From NCBI RefSeq assembly GCF_021730445.1, contig NZ_JADNRM010000006.1, positions 62,001 through 126,000 on the forward strand: a stretch of DNA of 64,000 bases, given 5' to 3'. The first letter of the stretch is position 1; each line of letters begins with the position of its first letter. This document shows positions 8,592 through 18,386 of this stretch, piece by piece. Origin of the DNA: Phocaeicola faecalis (GTDB lineage: Bacteria; Bacteroidota; Bacteroidia; Bacteroidales; Bacteroidaceae). The notes under the pieces are model-generated. The model was not told the DNA's origin and did no database searches. It was given only the letters and a program-made list of their open reading frames with translations. A program made the position numbers and the translations under genes.

Positions 8592-9134
8592 ATGAGAAAA
8601 TTATTATTTTTATTTGTAATGGCAATGCTTGGTGTCACTGCTATGGCACAGGATGTGATTTATGATAAAACCAATGATGCGGGAGTACGTACCGTAGTGT
8701 GCTCGGGTATGGATTTGGGAGTGTCTAATGGGATGAGTGTATATGTAGCTTTGGCGGGCTTCCAGTATAAAAGTACGATTCGTTATTCTCTGGCTGTGAC
8801 AATCGGTTCGGGACATGAAGTGGAAATTCCGGATGACAGCCAATGTCTGCTGACTCTGGGCAATGGAAAAGTATTGGAACTGCCTACTGTTTCGGGAGGC
8901 GCTTCGGTATTGCAGTCCATTGATATTGAGTGGGGCGATGTGTACCAGACATTCCGTCGTTTCGGCTATTATAATATCAAGGCGAAAGACTTGAAGAAAG
9001 TAGGCAAGAACGGCATTAGCCAAATCGACTTCCAACTGTCTCCATCCAATTATGCGGTCACGTTCAATCAGGATGAATTGGGAGGATTGTTGACAGGCTC
9101 TATGTCGGTGATTAATAATTTGTTTGGAAAATAA
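8592..9134 (+). CDS. Exported hypothetical protein (180 aa)
   Basis: Start chosen at MRKLLFLFVMAMLGVTAMAQ, a clean signal peptide cleaved after AMA; a GTG start 30 bases upstream would put a polar leader before it. The mature part is all-beta in character (alternating hydrophobics, YVALAGFQYKSTIRYSL, ending ALLTGSMSVI-like segment) with no known motif. It may be a periplasmic or surface beta-sandwich. It stands 96 bases ahead of the RND efflux operon and need not be functionally linked. Confidence 0.78.
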   Translation: MRKLLFLFVMAMLGVTAMAQDVIYDKTNDAGVRTVVCSGMDLGVSNGMSVYVALAGFQYKSTIRYSLAVTIGSGHEVEIPDDSQCLLTLGNGKVLELPTVSGGASVLQSIDIEWGDVYQTFRRFGYYNIKAKDLKKVGKNGISQIDFQLSPSNYAVTFNQDELGGLLTGSMSVINNLFGK

Positions 9135-9230
9135 GCATTATACATAGAGGCAGTTAAAGTGTCTCACCTCTCAAACAAAACGTATTCTACGCTGTTTATC
9201 ACTATGTTTTGAAAATTAAGTGATAAGATT

Positions 9231-10622
9231 ATGGCGAGAATACGTTTTGTTCTTTTTATGTTGCTTCTTTCTTCACTGGGGGTGAAGGGACAGCAAGCGG
9301 AAAAATATTTGGCTCATCCCTTGCCTTCCGGATGGCAGGAACAGGATGCCATGTTTCAACAGACTCTGCCGATGGACGACCATTGGTGGAAAGTGTTTGA
9401 AGATGTTACCCTTGACTCGCTCATCCGTGTGGCGATAAAGCAGAATCCTTCGGCACTGATGGCTATGAACCGCATGGACATGGCAAAAGCGAATCTGAGG
9501 ATGACGCGTGGGGGATATTATCCTTCTTTATCGCTCGATGCCGGGTGGAGCAGGCAGCAAACCAGTGGAAATACCGGAACCGGACAGCCTCAGTCGCGTG
9601 TGGGATATTTTGATGCCGGAGTGAATATGAGTTGGCAGATAGATGTGTTTGGTGCTATTCGCCAGCGTGTGAAAGCGCAGAAAGAGAATTTTGCGGCCAG
9701 CCGTGAAGAATATAATGCCACAATGGTTTCTCTTTGCGCAGAAGTGGCATCCGCTTATTTTAATCTGAGGGAGGCGCAGCAAGAATTGGGCGTATTGCAG
9801 CGCAATGCTTTATCTCAGAAAGCGGTGGTGGAAATTACCGAAGTGCGCTATAACACCGGCTTGGTATCGAAACTGGATGTCGCGCAGGCCAAGTCTGTGT
9901 ATTATAGCACATTGGCTTCCATTCCTTCTGTCGAATCAAGCATTATCCAATATACCAATGCATTGGCCGTGTTGTTGGGACTTTATCCGCAGGATGTGGC
10001 GTCGTCTTTGAAAGACGGTCGCCCATTGCCCGACTATATAGAACCGGTGGGGGTAGGGGTGCCGGGACAACTCTTGCTGCGTCGTCCTGATGTACGTGCT
10101 GCAGAAAGGCAGGTGAATGCGCAAGCTGCATTGCTTGGGGCATCCAAATCGGATTGGTTACCTTCTTTCTTTCTGAACGGGTCTTTAGGTTATGCTTCGC
10201 ATGATATAAAAGATTTGACAAAAAGAAGCAGCATGACCTGGAGTATTGCTCCTTCTATGAGTTGGACTGTCTTTAATGGAGGGCAGCGTCTGAACGCGGT
10301 GAAACTGCAACGGGCTCAGTTGGATGAGACAATCAATCAATTCAATAATACGGTGCTGACGGCTGTGCAAGAGGTGGATAATGCCATGAGCAGCTATCGG
10401 AATTCTATCAAGCAGATTGTGGCTTGCCGTGAGATGGTGAATCAGGGCAAAGAAGCGTTTAAACTTTCTCTCGACCTGTACAAACAAGGGTTGAGCCCAT
10501 TTCAAAACGTCTTGGATGCACAGCGCTCGCTTCTTTCTTATGAAAATGCCTTAGTGCAGGCACAGGGTTATTCGTTGATTTGTCTTATACAAATGTATCA
10601 GGCATTGGGAGGAGGGTGGTAA
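9231..10622 (+). CDS. TolC-like outer-membrane efflux protein
   Basis: A 463-residue outer-membrane factor. The signal peptide (MARIRFVLFMLLLSSLGVKGQ) has no lipobox Cys, unlike many NodT-type relatives. Two OEP repeats of long alpha-hairpins plus beta strands are visible: first around AKANLRMTRGGYYPSLSLDAG, second around AQAALLGASKSDWLPSFFLNG. LLRRPDVRAAERQ is the hallmark of the OprM/NodT branch. It forms the trimeric outer-membrane exit duct of the tripartite pump whose adaptor and permease follow at 48 and 3 bases. Only a weak promoter-like site (TATGTTTT, 9203) precedes it. Confidence 0.94.
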   Translation: MARIRFVLFMLLLSSLGVKGQQAEKYLAHPLPSGWQEQDAMFQQTLPMDDHWWKVFEDVTLDSLIRVAIKQNPSALMAMNRMDMAKANLRMTRGGYYPSLSLDAGWSRQQTSGNTGTGQPQSRVGYFDAGVNMSWQIDVFGAIRQRVKAQKENFAASREEYNATMVSLCAEVASAYFNLREAQQELGVLQRNALSQKAVVEITEVRYNTGLVSKLDVAQAKSVYYSTLASIPSVESSIIQYTNALAVLLGLYPQDVASSLKDGRPLPDYIEPVGVGVPGQLLLRRPDVRAAERQVNAQAALLGASKSDWLPSFFLNGSLGYASHDIKDLTKRSSMTWSIAPSMSWTVFNGGQRLNAVKLQRAQLDETINQFNNTVLTAVQEVDNAMSSYRNSIKQIVACREMVNQGKEAFKLSLDLYKQGLSPFQNVLDAQRSLLSYENALVQAQGYSLICLIQMYQALGGGW

Positions 10623-10670
10623 AATTCATATAATAAAAGTAAACTAATAAATTAAAGCCTATACCAAGAT

Positions 10671-11807
10671 ATGAAAAAACTAATGATAACCATCGCACTG
10701 ACCGCCCTAACTCTGACGGCTTGCGATAAGAAACAGTCTTCCGGCACGACAATGGGAGCTTTGCCTATTGATGTAGCACGCCCGCTGGTACAGAATGTCA
10801 CACTAACGAAGGATTATCCGGGTTATCTGGAAGCGGAATCAACCGTAGACCTGGTAGGACGGGTGAACGGTACGTTACAGGCAAAAAACTTTGTTCCGGG
10901 TTCGCGAGTGAAGCAGGGGCAGGTATTGTTTGTGATTGAACCGACACTTTATGAAAATGCTGTCAAGCAAGCGGAAGCTGAACTTAAAACGGCTCAAGCT
11001 AATCTCGATTATGCCGTTAGCAGTTATCAGCGTATGAAAGAGGCTATTAAAAGTGATGCGGTCAGCCGCATACAATATTTGCAGGCCGAGAGTACCGTTA
11101 CTTCCTGTGAGGCGGCAGTCAGTAATGCGGAGGCTGCCTTGAAAACAGCACGTACCAATCTCAGCTATTGCTATGTGAAAGCTCCCTGTAACGGAGTGGT
11201 GGATATTTCCAATTATTCGGTGGGTGCTTACATCGGGGGAGCCTTGCAGCCGGTGAAGTTGGCAACGGTTTATAAAGACGATCGGATGTATTCGTATTTT
11301 AATATCGCGGACAATCAATACCTGACTTATCAGTTGGTACAGGAGAACAACAGCAAGATTCCGGCTGCTACTCATTTCGTTACATTAAGTTTGGGTACGG
11401 ATGGTAGCCAGACATGGAAGGCTAAACTGGACTACTTGTCTCCGAATGTGACGCTGACAACAGGAACACTTCGTTTGCGTGCCGAACTGGATAACCCTGA
11501 AGGGACGTTACGCCCCGGACTGTTTGTCAGTGTGACGCTGCCATACGGCGAGGCGGATCATGCAATATTGGTGAACGATGCTTCTATCGGTACAGACCAG
11601 CTCGGAAAATTTCTGTATGTGGTCAATGATAGTAATATTGTCAATTACCGTCATATCGAACCGGGACAGTTGACGGATGGAAATATGAGAATCGTTAAAA
11701 GCGGACTTTCTCCGAATGAACGATATGTGACTAAAGCATTGCTGAAAGTACGTCAAGGAATGAAAGTTGACCCGGTAATGGAAAGTGAAACCACCAAAAA
11801 ACAATAG
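10671..11807 (+). CDS. RND efflux periplasmic adaptor lipoprotein
   Basis: A 378-residue membrane-fusion protein. The lipobox LTLTAC puts the lipidated Cys at 18. The order is typical of AcrA/MexA: barrel and lipoyl halves (VDLVGRVNGTLQAKNFVPGSRVKQGQVLFVIEP and SYCYVKAPCNGVVDIS) flanking an alpha-hairpin (about residues 90-155), then the beta-barrel with LRPGLFVSV and a membrane-proximal domain. It bridges the permease and the TolC-like duct. It lies between them in the operon, 3 bases before the permease ATG. Confidence 0.95.
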   Translation: MKKLMITIALTALTLTACDKKQSSGTTMGALPIDVARPLVQNVTLTKDYPGYLEAESTVDLVGRVNGTLQAKNFVPGSRVKQGQVLFVIEPTLYENAVKQAEAELKTAQANLDYAVSSYQRMKEAIKSDAVSRIQYLQAESTVTSCEAAVSNAEAALKTARTNLSYCYVKAPCNGVVDISNYSVGAYIGGALQPVKLATVYKDDRMYSYFNIADNQYLTYQLVQENNSKIPAATHFVTLSLGTDGSQTWKAKLDYLSPNVTLTTGTLRLRAELDNPEGTLRPGLFVSVTLPYGEADHAILVNDASIGTDQLGKFLYVVNDSNIVNYRHIEPGQLTDGNMRIVKSGLSPNERYVTKALLKVRQGMKVDPVMESETTKKQ

Positions 11808-11810
11808 CGT

Positions 11811-14800
11811 ATGTTCTCTAAATTTTTTATCGAACGGCCTATATTTGCCACTGTGCTTGCATTGCTGTTTGTGGTGGCCGGGCTCGTTACATTAAATATA
11901 TTGCCTGTGGCGCAGTATCCCGACATTACACCTCCTACGGTGCAAGTCAGTGCTGTGTATCCGGGGGCTAATGCCGAAACTGTGGCACAGACAGTAGGTA
12001 TTCCAATCGAGCAACAAGTGAATGGAGTAGACGGAATGCTTTATATGAGTTCTAACTCTTCTGCATCCGGTGCATATTCATTGACTGTGACATTCGAGGT
12101 CGGAACGGATATCGATATGGCGACCGTGATGGTGCAGAACCGGGTCAGTGTGGCATTGAATTCTCTGCCTGAGGCAGTGAAGGTACAAGGGGTGACTGTG
12201 CAGAAGCAATCGTCTAATATTGTGATGATGCTTACATTGAGCGGTGACAGTATTTATGATGGTCTTTACCTTACTAATTATGCTAATTTGAATCTGGTGG
12301 ACCAGTTGACCCGTGTGCCGGGAGTGGGGGCGGTGAATGTCATGGGAGCAGGCGACTATTCTATGCGTGTGTGGCTGAACCCCGAAACAATGCGTATTCG
12401 CAATATCACTCCGCAACAGGTTTACTCGGCCATTCAGAGTCAGAATATGGAGGTTTCCGCCGGTTATGTGGGGCAGCCTATCGGTACTTCGGCCAATAAT
12501 GATTTTCAATATACACTGAATGTGAAAGGACGACTCTCTACGCCCGAAGAGTTCGGAGATATCATATTGAGAGTGGAGGATCAGGGGAAGGTGCTCCGTT
12601 TGAGGGATGTTGCTAAAATTGAATTGGGAAGTGCCGAGTATGGAGTTGTTTCCCGATTGAAGGGACAGCCTACGGCAGGTATTGCCGTCTATCAGTTGCC
12701 GGGCAGTAACTCGCTGGATGTGTCTAAAGGAGTGCGTGCACGTATGGCGGAACTGGCTGAAACTTTTCCGGTAGGGGTGAAGTACAATGTGACATTGGAC
12801 ACTACAGATGTGGTTCATGACTCCATTGATGAAGTAATGAAGACCTTCGTGGAGGCGATTATTCTAGTGGTGCTGGTTATCTTTTTCTTCCTGCAAAGTT
12901 GGCGGGCGGTTCTTATTCCATGTCTTACTATTCCCGTGTCCCTTATCGGAACATTGGCGGTAATGGCTGCTTTGGGCTTTTCCATCAATACGCTGACGTT
13001 GTTCGGGCTGATACTGGCGATTGCCATTGTGGTGGACGATGCCATTGTGGTGACTGAAAATGCCACCCGCATTTTGGATGAAGGGAAGTTGGATGCCCGG
13101 GCTGCTACTGAGCAGGCTATGGGAGAGATTACCGGACCTATTGTGGGAGTGGTACTGGTGTTGCTTGCCGTATTTATTCCCACGACACTGATTAGTGGCA
13201 TTTCCGGTCAGCTTTATAAACAGTTCGCATTGACTATCGCAGCTTCTACGGTCATAAGCGGTTTTAATTCGCTGACACTGACTCCTGCAGTTTGCGCCTT
13301 GCTGTTGCGTCCCACTCCGGCGCATAAAGCACGTTTGTTCCGTTGGTTCGACAGCATGAACGACTGGATGCAGCGGGTTTATGACGCTTCAGTGAAATGG
13401 TTGTTGGCACGTCCGGTCATTGCTATCGGTTCTTACATTGTTATATCGGTCATTGCTATTCTGATGTTTGTGAAGTGGCCCAGCACCTTTATCCCCGAAG
13501 AAGACGACGGGTACTTTATGATTGCCATACAGCTTCCGGCTGCTTCTTCGTTGGAGCGTACGCAGATGGTAGGCAAGCAGATTGATGCTATTTTGTCAGA
13601 GTATCCCGAGGTGAAGACTTATTTAGGCGTAAACGGATTCAGTATTATGGGAGGCGGGCAGTTGCCCAATGCTGCCACCTATTTTGTGGTACTGAAGAAT
13701 TGGAAAGAGCGTGCGGGTAAAGAGCATACAGCTCAAGCGGTGGTCAATCGTTTTAACGGACAGGCATACGCCATGATACAGGAAGCCCAAGTCTTTGGTA
13801 TTATTCCTCCCGCTATTCCGGGCATGGGTAATACGGGCGGATTGCAGCTCGAACTGGAAGACCGCAAGTCGTTGGGTGCGGAAGAATTACAAAAGGCGGT
13901 TGAGGCTTTGTTGGCTAATTATCACACAGAGCCGGCTATTGCCTCTATGAGTAGTATGTATCAGGCGGATGTACCTCAATATTTTCTGAATATAGATCGT
14001 GACAAGGTTCAGCTGATGGGTTTACAATTGAATCAGGTTTTCTCTACACTGGGATATTATATGGGACAGGCATACGTGAATGATTTTGTGGAGTTCGGTC
14101 GTATCTATCAGGTGAAGCTGGAAGCCGGCGAACAGGCACAGAAGGTGATTGATGATGTACTGAAACTGAGTGTGGTCAACTCAAAAGGAGAGATGGTGCC
14201 TTTCAGTAGTTTTACGCAGATAGAACAGAAGTTGGGAATGGATCAGATTAACCGGTATAATATGTATTCGGCTGCTTCCATCACATGTACTCCGGCAGCA
14301 GGCAGTAGTTCCGGTCAGGCGATAGAGGCAGTGTCGGGTCTGATAAAGAATCAATTGGGCAATGAGTTTGGTTATGAATGGACTTCCGTTGCTTATCAGG
14401 AAACGCAGGCCGGCAATACCACTACCATTATCCTGATTATGGCATTGTTGGTGGCTTATCTGGTTCTTGCTGCCCAATATGAAAGTTGGACAAGCCCGGT
14501 GGCTGCTGTGATGGGCTTACCGGTCGCTATTTTGGGAGCGATGCTCGGTTGCTGGGTAATGGGAGTTCCGGTGAGTATTTATACGCAGATTGGTATCATT
14601 CTGTTGATTGCTCTTTCGGCAAAGAATGGTATCTTGATTGTGGAGTTCGCTCGTGATTACCGTAAAGCCGGCAATCCAATCCGTGAGGCGGCATACGAGG
14701 CGGGGCACGTGCGGTTGCGCCCTATTCTAATGACTTCATTTACCTTCGTGCTGGGTGTGATGCCATTGTTGTTTGCTACGGGCGCAGGGGCCGGCAGCCG

Positions 14801-14927
14801 TGTGGCATTGGGTGCGGCAGTAGTATTCGGCATGGCTGTGAACACAATATTTGCAACGGTTTATATTCCTAACTGGTATGAAGTAATGCAGAATATTCAG
14901 GAAAAGTGGTTGACGAAGAAAAAATAA
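11811..14927 (+). CDS. RND multidrug efflux permease (HAE1/AcrB type)
   Basis: A 1038-residue proton-driven inner-membrane transporter, full length for AcrB. It starts [18 protein letters not shown] and has [19 protein letters not shown], two large periplasmic loops and twelve membrane helices. [13 protein letters not shown] in TM4 holds the paired Asp residues used for proton relay, and the Lys of [12 protein letters not shown] marks TM10. Likely substrates are hydrophobic compounds such as bile acids, detergents or drugs, inferred from the class. No TetR-type repressor lies beside the operon. Confidence 0.97.
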   Translation: MFSKFFIERPIFATVLALLFVVAGLVTLNILPVAQYPDITPPTVQVSAVYPGANAETVAQTVGIPIEQQVNGVDGMLYMSSNSSASGAYSLTVTFEVGTDIDMATVMVQNRVSVALNSLPEAVKVQGVTVQKQSSNIVMMLTLSGDSIYDGLYLTNYANLNLVDQLTRVPGVGAVNVMGAGDYSMRVWLNPETMRIRNITPQQVYSAIQSQNMEVSAGYVGQPIGTSANNDFQYTLNVKGRLSTPEEFGDIILRVEDQGKVLRLRDVAKIELGSAEYGVVSRLKGQPTAGIAVYQLPGSNSLDVSKGVRARMAELAETFPVGVKYNVTLDTTDVVHDSIDEVMKTFVEAIILVVLVIFFFLQSWRAVLIPCLTIPVSLIGTLAVMAALGFSINTLTLFGLILAIAIVVDDAIVVTENATRILDEGKLDARAATEQAMGEITGPIVGVVLVLLAVFIPTTLISGISGQLYKQFALTIAASTVISGFNSLTLTPAVCALLLRPTPAHKARLFRWFDSMNDWMQRVYDASVKWLLARPVIAIGSYIVISVIAILMFVKWPSTFIPEEDDGYFMIAIQLPAASSLERTQMVGKQIDAILSEYPEVKTYLGVNGFSIMGGGQLPNAATYFVVLKNWKERAGKEHTAQAVVNRFNGQAYAMIQEAQVFGIIPPAIPGMGNTGGLQLELEDRKSLGAEELQKAVEALLANYHTEPAIASMSSMYQADVPQYFLNIDRDKVQLMGLQLNQVFSTLGYYMGQAYVNDFVEFGRIYQVKLEAGEQAQKVIDDVLKLSVVNSKGEMVPFSSFTQIEQKLGMDQINRYNMYSAASITCTPAAGSSSGQAIEAVSGLIKNQLGNEFGYEWTSVAYQETQAGNTTTIILIMALLVAYLVLAAQYESWTSPVAAVMGLPVAILGAMLGCWVMGVPVSIYTQIGIILLIALSAKNGILIVEFARDYRKAGNPIREAAYEAGHVRLRPILMTSFTFVLGVMPLLFATGAGAGSRVALGAAVVFGMAVNTIFATVYIPNWYEVMQNIQEKWLTKKK

Positions 14928-14945
14928 TAGTTCTTAACCGGAAAG

Positions 14946-14986
14946 AAAAAACGCCTTGTTGCCTTTGCGGGTAATAGGGCGTTTTT
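14946..14986 (+). terminator. Terminator of the RND operon
   Basis: An AAAAACGCC arm (14947-14955) pairs with GGCGTTTTT (14978-14986) around a 22-base loop, ending in five T residues. It starts 19 bases past the permease stop. The loop also contains the -33 element of the next promoter. Confidence 0.7.
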
Positions 14987-14996
14987 CTTATCTTTG
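14964..14996 (+). promoter_or_regulatory. Promoter of the MscS gene, nested in the terminator
   Basis: TTTG (14964-14967) in the terminator loop is followed after 21 bases by TATCTTTG (14989-14996), an exact -7 match. Initiation near 15003 would leave a leader of only about 10 bases before the ATG at 15014. Confidence 0.65.
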
Positions 14997-15013
14997 CGGA
15001 AAACGAATGTAGT

Positions 15014-16204
15014 ATGGATACAATAAATAGCGAACTTACCAGTTTACTTCAGCAGATGGGGGTACATCAGGAAAGCCTGGGGATGACTCACCGTATCATT
15101 ATTATAGCCGGTATTATTATCATTGCTTTTGTGGCAGATTTTTTTTGTAGGAAAATAGTAGTTCCTACCATAAAGAAACTGACAGCAAAGACACAGGCTA
15201 CCTGGGATGATTATCTATTCAATGATGCCGTACTGGATAATATGTGCCATCTCATCCCGCCTATTATATTATATGCATTGCTTCCTTTTGCTTTTCCGTA
15301 TGAACCTGTGACTTTGACGTTCATCCTCAAGCTATGCTGGGTATATATTACTGCTGTGGCAATGCGCTTGATTTGTTCTTTTCTCACTTCACTTTATACT
15401 ATTTCCAGCGAGCACGAGAAGTTGAAGAACCATCCGTTGAAGGGGGTGTATCAAATGCTGAAACTGATAGTGATATGTGTAGGTGTAATCATCATCATCA
15501 GTACGTTGATTGATAAAGATCCGGTGAATATTCTGACCGGTTTGGGGGCTTCTGCCGCTATTCTGATGTTGGTGTTCAAGGATACTATCATGGGATTGGT
15601 TGCCGGAGTACAACTTTCAGCCAATAATATGCTTCGTCCGGGTGACTGGATTACGATGCCTAAATATGGAGCTGACGGTACGGTGATAGAAGTGACATTA
15701 ACTACCGTGAAAGTGCAAAACTGGGATAATACCATCACGACTGTTCCTCCGTATGCTTTAGTGAGTGATTCTTTTCAGAATTGGCGCGGCATGAGAGAAA
15801 GCGGCGGGCGAAGAATAAAGCGTTCACTGAATATTGATATGACGACAGTGCACTTCTGTACCCCTCAACAGTTGAAGAACTTTGAGAAGCGCGGCTGGTT
15901 GGAAGGGTTTGAAAGAACCGGAAAGGAGGAGGTGAACCTGCATGTTTTCCGTCATTATCTGGAACGGTACTTGCGACATCACCCCCGCGTAAATACAAGT
16001 CTTACTCTCATGGTACGGCAACTTCAGCCTACTCCGCAAGGCTTGCCTATCGAACTTTATTTTTTCTCTGCCAATAAGGACTGGATACCTTATGAACGTC
16101 TGCAAGCTGAAGTTTTTGACCATGTATTGGCTGTGCTTCCCGAGTTTGGATTGAAAGTATTTCAAAGTCCTACGGGAACTGATATATTGGCTCTTTCAAA
16201 GTAA
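15014..16204 (+). CDS. MscS-family mechanosensitive channel (YbdG-like)
   Basis: A 396-residue channel protein. The N-terminus holds several membrane segments (IIIIAGIIIIAFVADFF; IPPIILYALLPFAF; ILKLCWVYITAVAM; LIVICVGVIIIISTL). The pore-lining helix ILTGLGASAAILMLVFKDTIMGLVAGVQL and the following RPGDWITMPKYGADGTVIEVTLTTVKVQNWD beta domain are the MscS core. The C-terminal cytoplasmic domain fits the YbdG branch, which protects against mild osmotic downshock. It is a single gene with its own promoter. Confidence 0.94.
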   Translation: MDTINSELTSLLQQMGVHQESLGMTHRIIIIAGIIIIAFVADFFCRKIVVPTIKKLTAKTQATWDDYLFNDAVLDNMCHLIPPIILYALLPFAFPYEPVTLTFILKLCWVYITAVAMRLICSFLTSLYTISSEHEKLKNHPLKGVYQMLKLIVICVGVIIIISTLIDKDPVNILTGLGASAAILMLVFKDTIMGLVAGVQLSANNMLRPGDWITMPKYGADGTVIEVTLTTVKVQNWDNTITTVPPYALVSDSFQNWRGMRESGGRRIKRSLNIDMTTVHFCTPQQLKNFEKRGWLEGFERTGKEEVNLHVFRHYLERYLRHHPRVNTSLTLMVRQLQPTPQGLPIELYFFSANKDWIPYERLQAEVFDHVLAVLPEFGLKVFQSPTGTDILALSK

Positions 16205-16213
16205 GCGGGTATC

Positions 16214-17713
16214 TTATTTATCATGTAATTCCAGTACAAATCGGGTTCCCTTCTTGTATTCGTTATCCAGATGCAAGGTGCCGTTAAGTTTATAGGCGAT
16301 GAGGCTGCAGGTCGGTAAGCCCAGCCCATTGCCTTGCGTTAAATCATGGATTTCGGCAAATGGCTTGAATAGCTTTCCTTTTATTTCAGCCGGTATGCCT
16401 GTACCGGTATCGGTGATGATAAACTGTCCTGTGTGTGCACTTCTTTTCTTAAACTCTAATGTGATTTTGCCGTTGTCCGTATGTAATGCGGCATTTCCCA
16501 ATAAATAAAGTAAGATACGTTCCAATGCTTCTGCATTTGTCTTAATATTTACTCTCGGCACATTGACTACGGCTTCCACTTCGGGCTTGAAGTTTGCCTT
16601 GGCTTTTTCCATAATGGTTTCGCACAAAGCATTTATGTTCATCTCTTTGATGGGATAATGTTCCTCACGCGTCTCTTCCAAAGTGACGTATGTCTGAATA
16701 TCAGTCATGAGTTTTTTCAAAGCGTCTATATTCTTCTGTAAGATTTCGACCGAGAATACTTCTGTAGTCGCTTCCTCCATTGTGCTCAGGGTAGGCTCTA
16801 TCTGCGCACTGATGTTACTGATGAATCTTGATTTTTGTTCATTGTTCTCATTGGCGATACCCAGACTGTGTTTTAACTTCTTTACTTGGCGTATATGTTT
16901 GAAAAGTAAAGCGGCAAGAAACACAAGTGCAGCGGCAAGAATGGCTGTCAGGATGCAAAGTGCAATGATAATGAAAAGATTGGTACTTATCTTATCTTCT
17001 TTTTCTTGTAGCAATTGCCGGTTTTCATCATATTTTTGTTGTAGAGTTGTCAGTTCCTGAGCAGCTTTAACTGCTTGGATGGAATCTTGCCAAGATGTGT
17101 AAAGCTTGCGCATAGCACTGGCCAATGGCGCATTGTTATTCTGTTCTGCATAACTCAGCATATCTTTATAGCATTGGTCTATGCCTTTTTCGTCTTTTCC
17201 TGTCGAACGTTTCTGAAACAATTCTTTATAGCATGCCAAGCTTTTGTCCGGCATACCGAATGTTTGATAATAATTAGCCTCGGTAAAGAGAAGGTCTTCC
17301 GACAAGGCATCCGATTTCATTTGGTCTGCATAAGTATGTAGTTGATTGAGTTGGTTTTTACATTGCTCTGCATTTTTCAGGCGAGTGTACATGCGTAAGC
17401 GTTCTTTGGCCACCTGATAGCGGAGTGGATAATTTGCCTGTTTTGTCTCTTGTTCATTGGCATAAATCAATGCATCCATCTGACGGCAAGTGGCGAAAGC
17501 TTCTTTATATTGTCTGTTTTCGGTAAAGAGTATGCTGACGCGCACTCCTTCTTCTACGGCTTGTTTATATTGTTTCTTTTCTGCCAGTTGGGTAAATTTG
17601 GTCCACTTGGAATTCAGTTCTGTTGTATTAACGCCTGACGCTGTCGTAGAAGTCTGTCCTTGCCCTGCCAATACGCAGAAAGCAAGTACTAATGTTAGAA
17701 GAATTTTTTTCAT
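16214..17713 (-). CDS. TPR-containing sensor histidine-kinase-like protein, phospho-acceptor His missing
   Basis: A signal peptide (1-20) is followed by a periplasmic helical-repeat region (about 30-240, TPR-like), a membrane helix (about 244-272) and a cytoplasmic kinase part. The ATPase domain looks intact: N box LLGNAALHT (Asn407), G1 DTGTGIP (435-441), G2 GNGLGLPTC (461-469). The dimerisation helix reads SRFISNISAQIEPTL where active kinases read S-H-E-I-R-T-P-L; the phospho-accepting His is Ala303. It therefore cannot autophosphorylate in the usual way and may be a regulator or pseudokinase. No response-regulator gene is adjacent. Confidence 0.88.
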   Translation of the reverse strand: MKKILLTLVLAFCVLAGQGQTSTTASGVNTTELNSKWTKFTQLAEKKQYKQAVEEGVRVSILFTENRQYKEAFATCRQMDALIYANEQETKQANYPLRYQVAKERLRMYTRLKNAEQCKNQLNQLHTYADQMKSDALSEDLLFTEANYYQTFGMPDKSLACYKELFQKRSTGKDEKGIDQCYKDMLSYAEQNNNAPLASAMRKLYTSWQDSIQAVKAAQELTTLQQKYDENRQLLQEKEDKISTNLFIIIALCILTAILAAALVFLAALLFKHIRQVKKLKHSLGIANENNEQKSRFISNISAQIEPTLSTMEEATTEVFSVEILQKNIDALKKLMTDIQTYVTLEETREEHYPIKEMNINALCETIMEKAKANFKPEVEAVVNVPRVNIKTNAEALERILLYLLGNAALHTDNGKITLEFKKRSAHTGQFIITDTGTGIPAEIKGKLFKPFAEIHDLTQGNGLGLPTCSLIAYKLNGTLHLDNEYKKGTRFVLELHDK

Positions 17714-17732
17714 TTGTAATACTGCTTTTCTG

Positions 17733-17740
17733 CAAATATA
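17733..17740 (-). promoter_or_regulatory. -7 element (TATATTTG) for the TPR kinase-like gene
   Basis: On the minus strand TATATTTG matches TAnnTTTG exactly, 20 bases before the ATG at 17713. No clear TTTG lies at the usual distance upstream. Confidence 0.5.
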
Positions 17741-17758
17741 ACCTCATTTTTTAAAAAA

Positions 17759-17789
17759 TGTTCTTAAAAGTGCAACTTTTTTCAGAACA
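17759..17789. promoter_or_regulatory. Interrupted palindrome in the divergent intergenic region
   Basis: TGTTCT (17759-17764) pairs with AGAACA (17784-17789), and AAAAGT (17766-17771) pairs with ACTTTT (17775-17780). It lies between the divergent TPR kinase-like gene and the YkvA gene, where a regulator could act on both. It could also be a 5' leader hairpin. Confidence 0.35.
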
Positions 17790-17829
17790 CTCGCGTCAAA
17801 AGGGTAGAAAACCATATAAAAAAGCGAGT

Positions 17830-18192
17830 ATGAAAAGAATTATGAATAAAATCGATTATGATTTTTGGTGGGAAAAGATAGTAGATTATGCAAAGCTGGC
17901 GGGAAGAACAACGGCTCGCCCTGTACTTTTATTGTATTATGTGTTGAGAAGTAACGAAACTCCGTCATCAGACAAAATGTTGATTGTTGCAGCTTTATCT
18001 TATTTAATACTTCCGATAGATTTGATTTCCGCCAAACGGTTGCCTGTTATCGGCTGGATAGACGAGGCGTTTTCTTTAGTTTATGCTTATAAGAAAGTGT
18101 GCAGGTATGTCACTCCCGAGATAGAATCGGAAGTGGACAATATATTGGAACGATGGTTTCCTGAAGTGAAGTATGAACTGATACAGGAATGA
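17830..18192 (+). CDS. YkvA family (DUF1232) small membrane protein
   Basis: 120 residues from MKRIMNKIDYDFWWEK. The start at 17758 is unlikely because it lies in the palindromic intergenic region and adds a basic, atypical leader; 17842 is an alternative. The DUF1232 core is MLIVAALSYLILPIDLISAKRLPVIGWIDEAFSL, with the family's LPIDLIPxxxPVIGWxDD-like motif. The molecular role of YkvA proteins is not known. A strong terminator follows about 95 bases downstream. Confidence 0.85.
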   Translation: MKRIMNKIDYDFWWEKIVDYAKLAGRTTARPVLLLYYVLRSNETPSSDKMLIVAALSYLILPIDLISAKRLPVIGWIDEAFSLVYAYKKVCRYVTPEIESEVDNILERWFPEVKYELIQE

Positions 18193-18287
18193 TGCCGAAC
18201 TAGAATAACAAGGGAAATTAGTTTGACTCTCTAAATAATATTTTCATAGGAATAATCCTTATTTTCGTCTGTTTGGATACCCATAAG

Positions 18288-18325
18288 AGCCACATAACGC
18301 CTTAAGCGCGTTGTGTGGCTTTTTT
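18288..18325 (+). terminator. Intrinsic terminator after the YkvA gene
   Basis: A 13-bp stem (18288-18300 with 18308-18320, one G-U pair) with a 7-base loop is followed by TTTTT. It separates the YkvA gene from the FHA/kinase operon. Confidence 0.9.
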
Positions 18326-18342
18326 ATATATTAAAAAAAAAC

Positions 18343-18350
18343 AATCTTTG
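18343..18350 (+). promoter_or_regulatory. Possible -7 element of the FHA/kinase operon
   Basis: AATCTTTG differs from TAnnTTTG at one base and lies 36 bases before the first ATG of the eight-gene operon, directly after the terminator. The -33 region is only a T-run. Low certainty, but no better candidate exists in this gap. Confidence 0.4.
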
Positions 18351-18386
18351 TAAATTATATAAGGAACAATTAAAACAATAGATACT

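Noticed and set aside
12078-12818. 246-codon minus-strand open frame inside the RND permease gene
   Set aside because: His- and Ser-rich shadow translation of a strongly conserved transporter; no independent signals.
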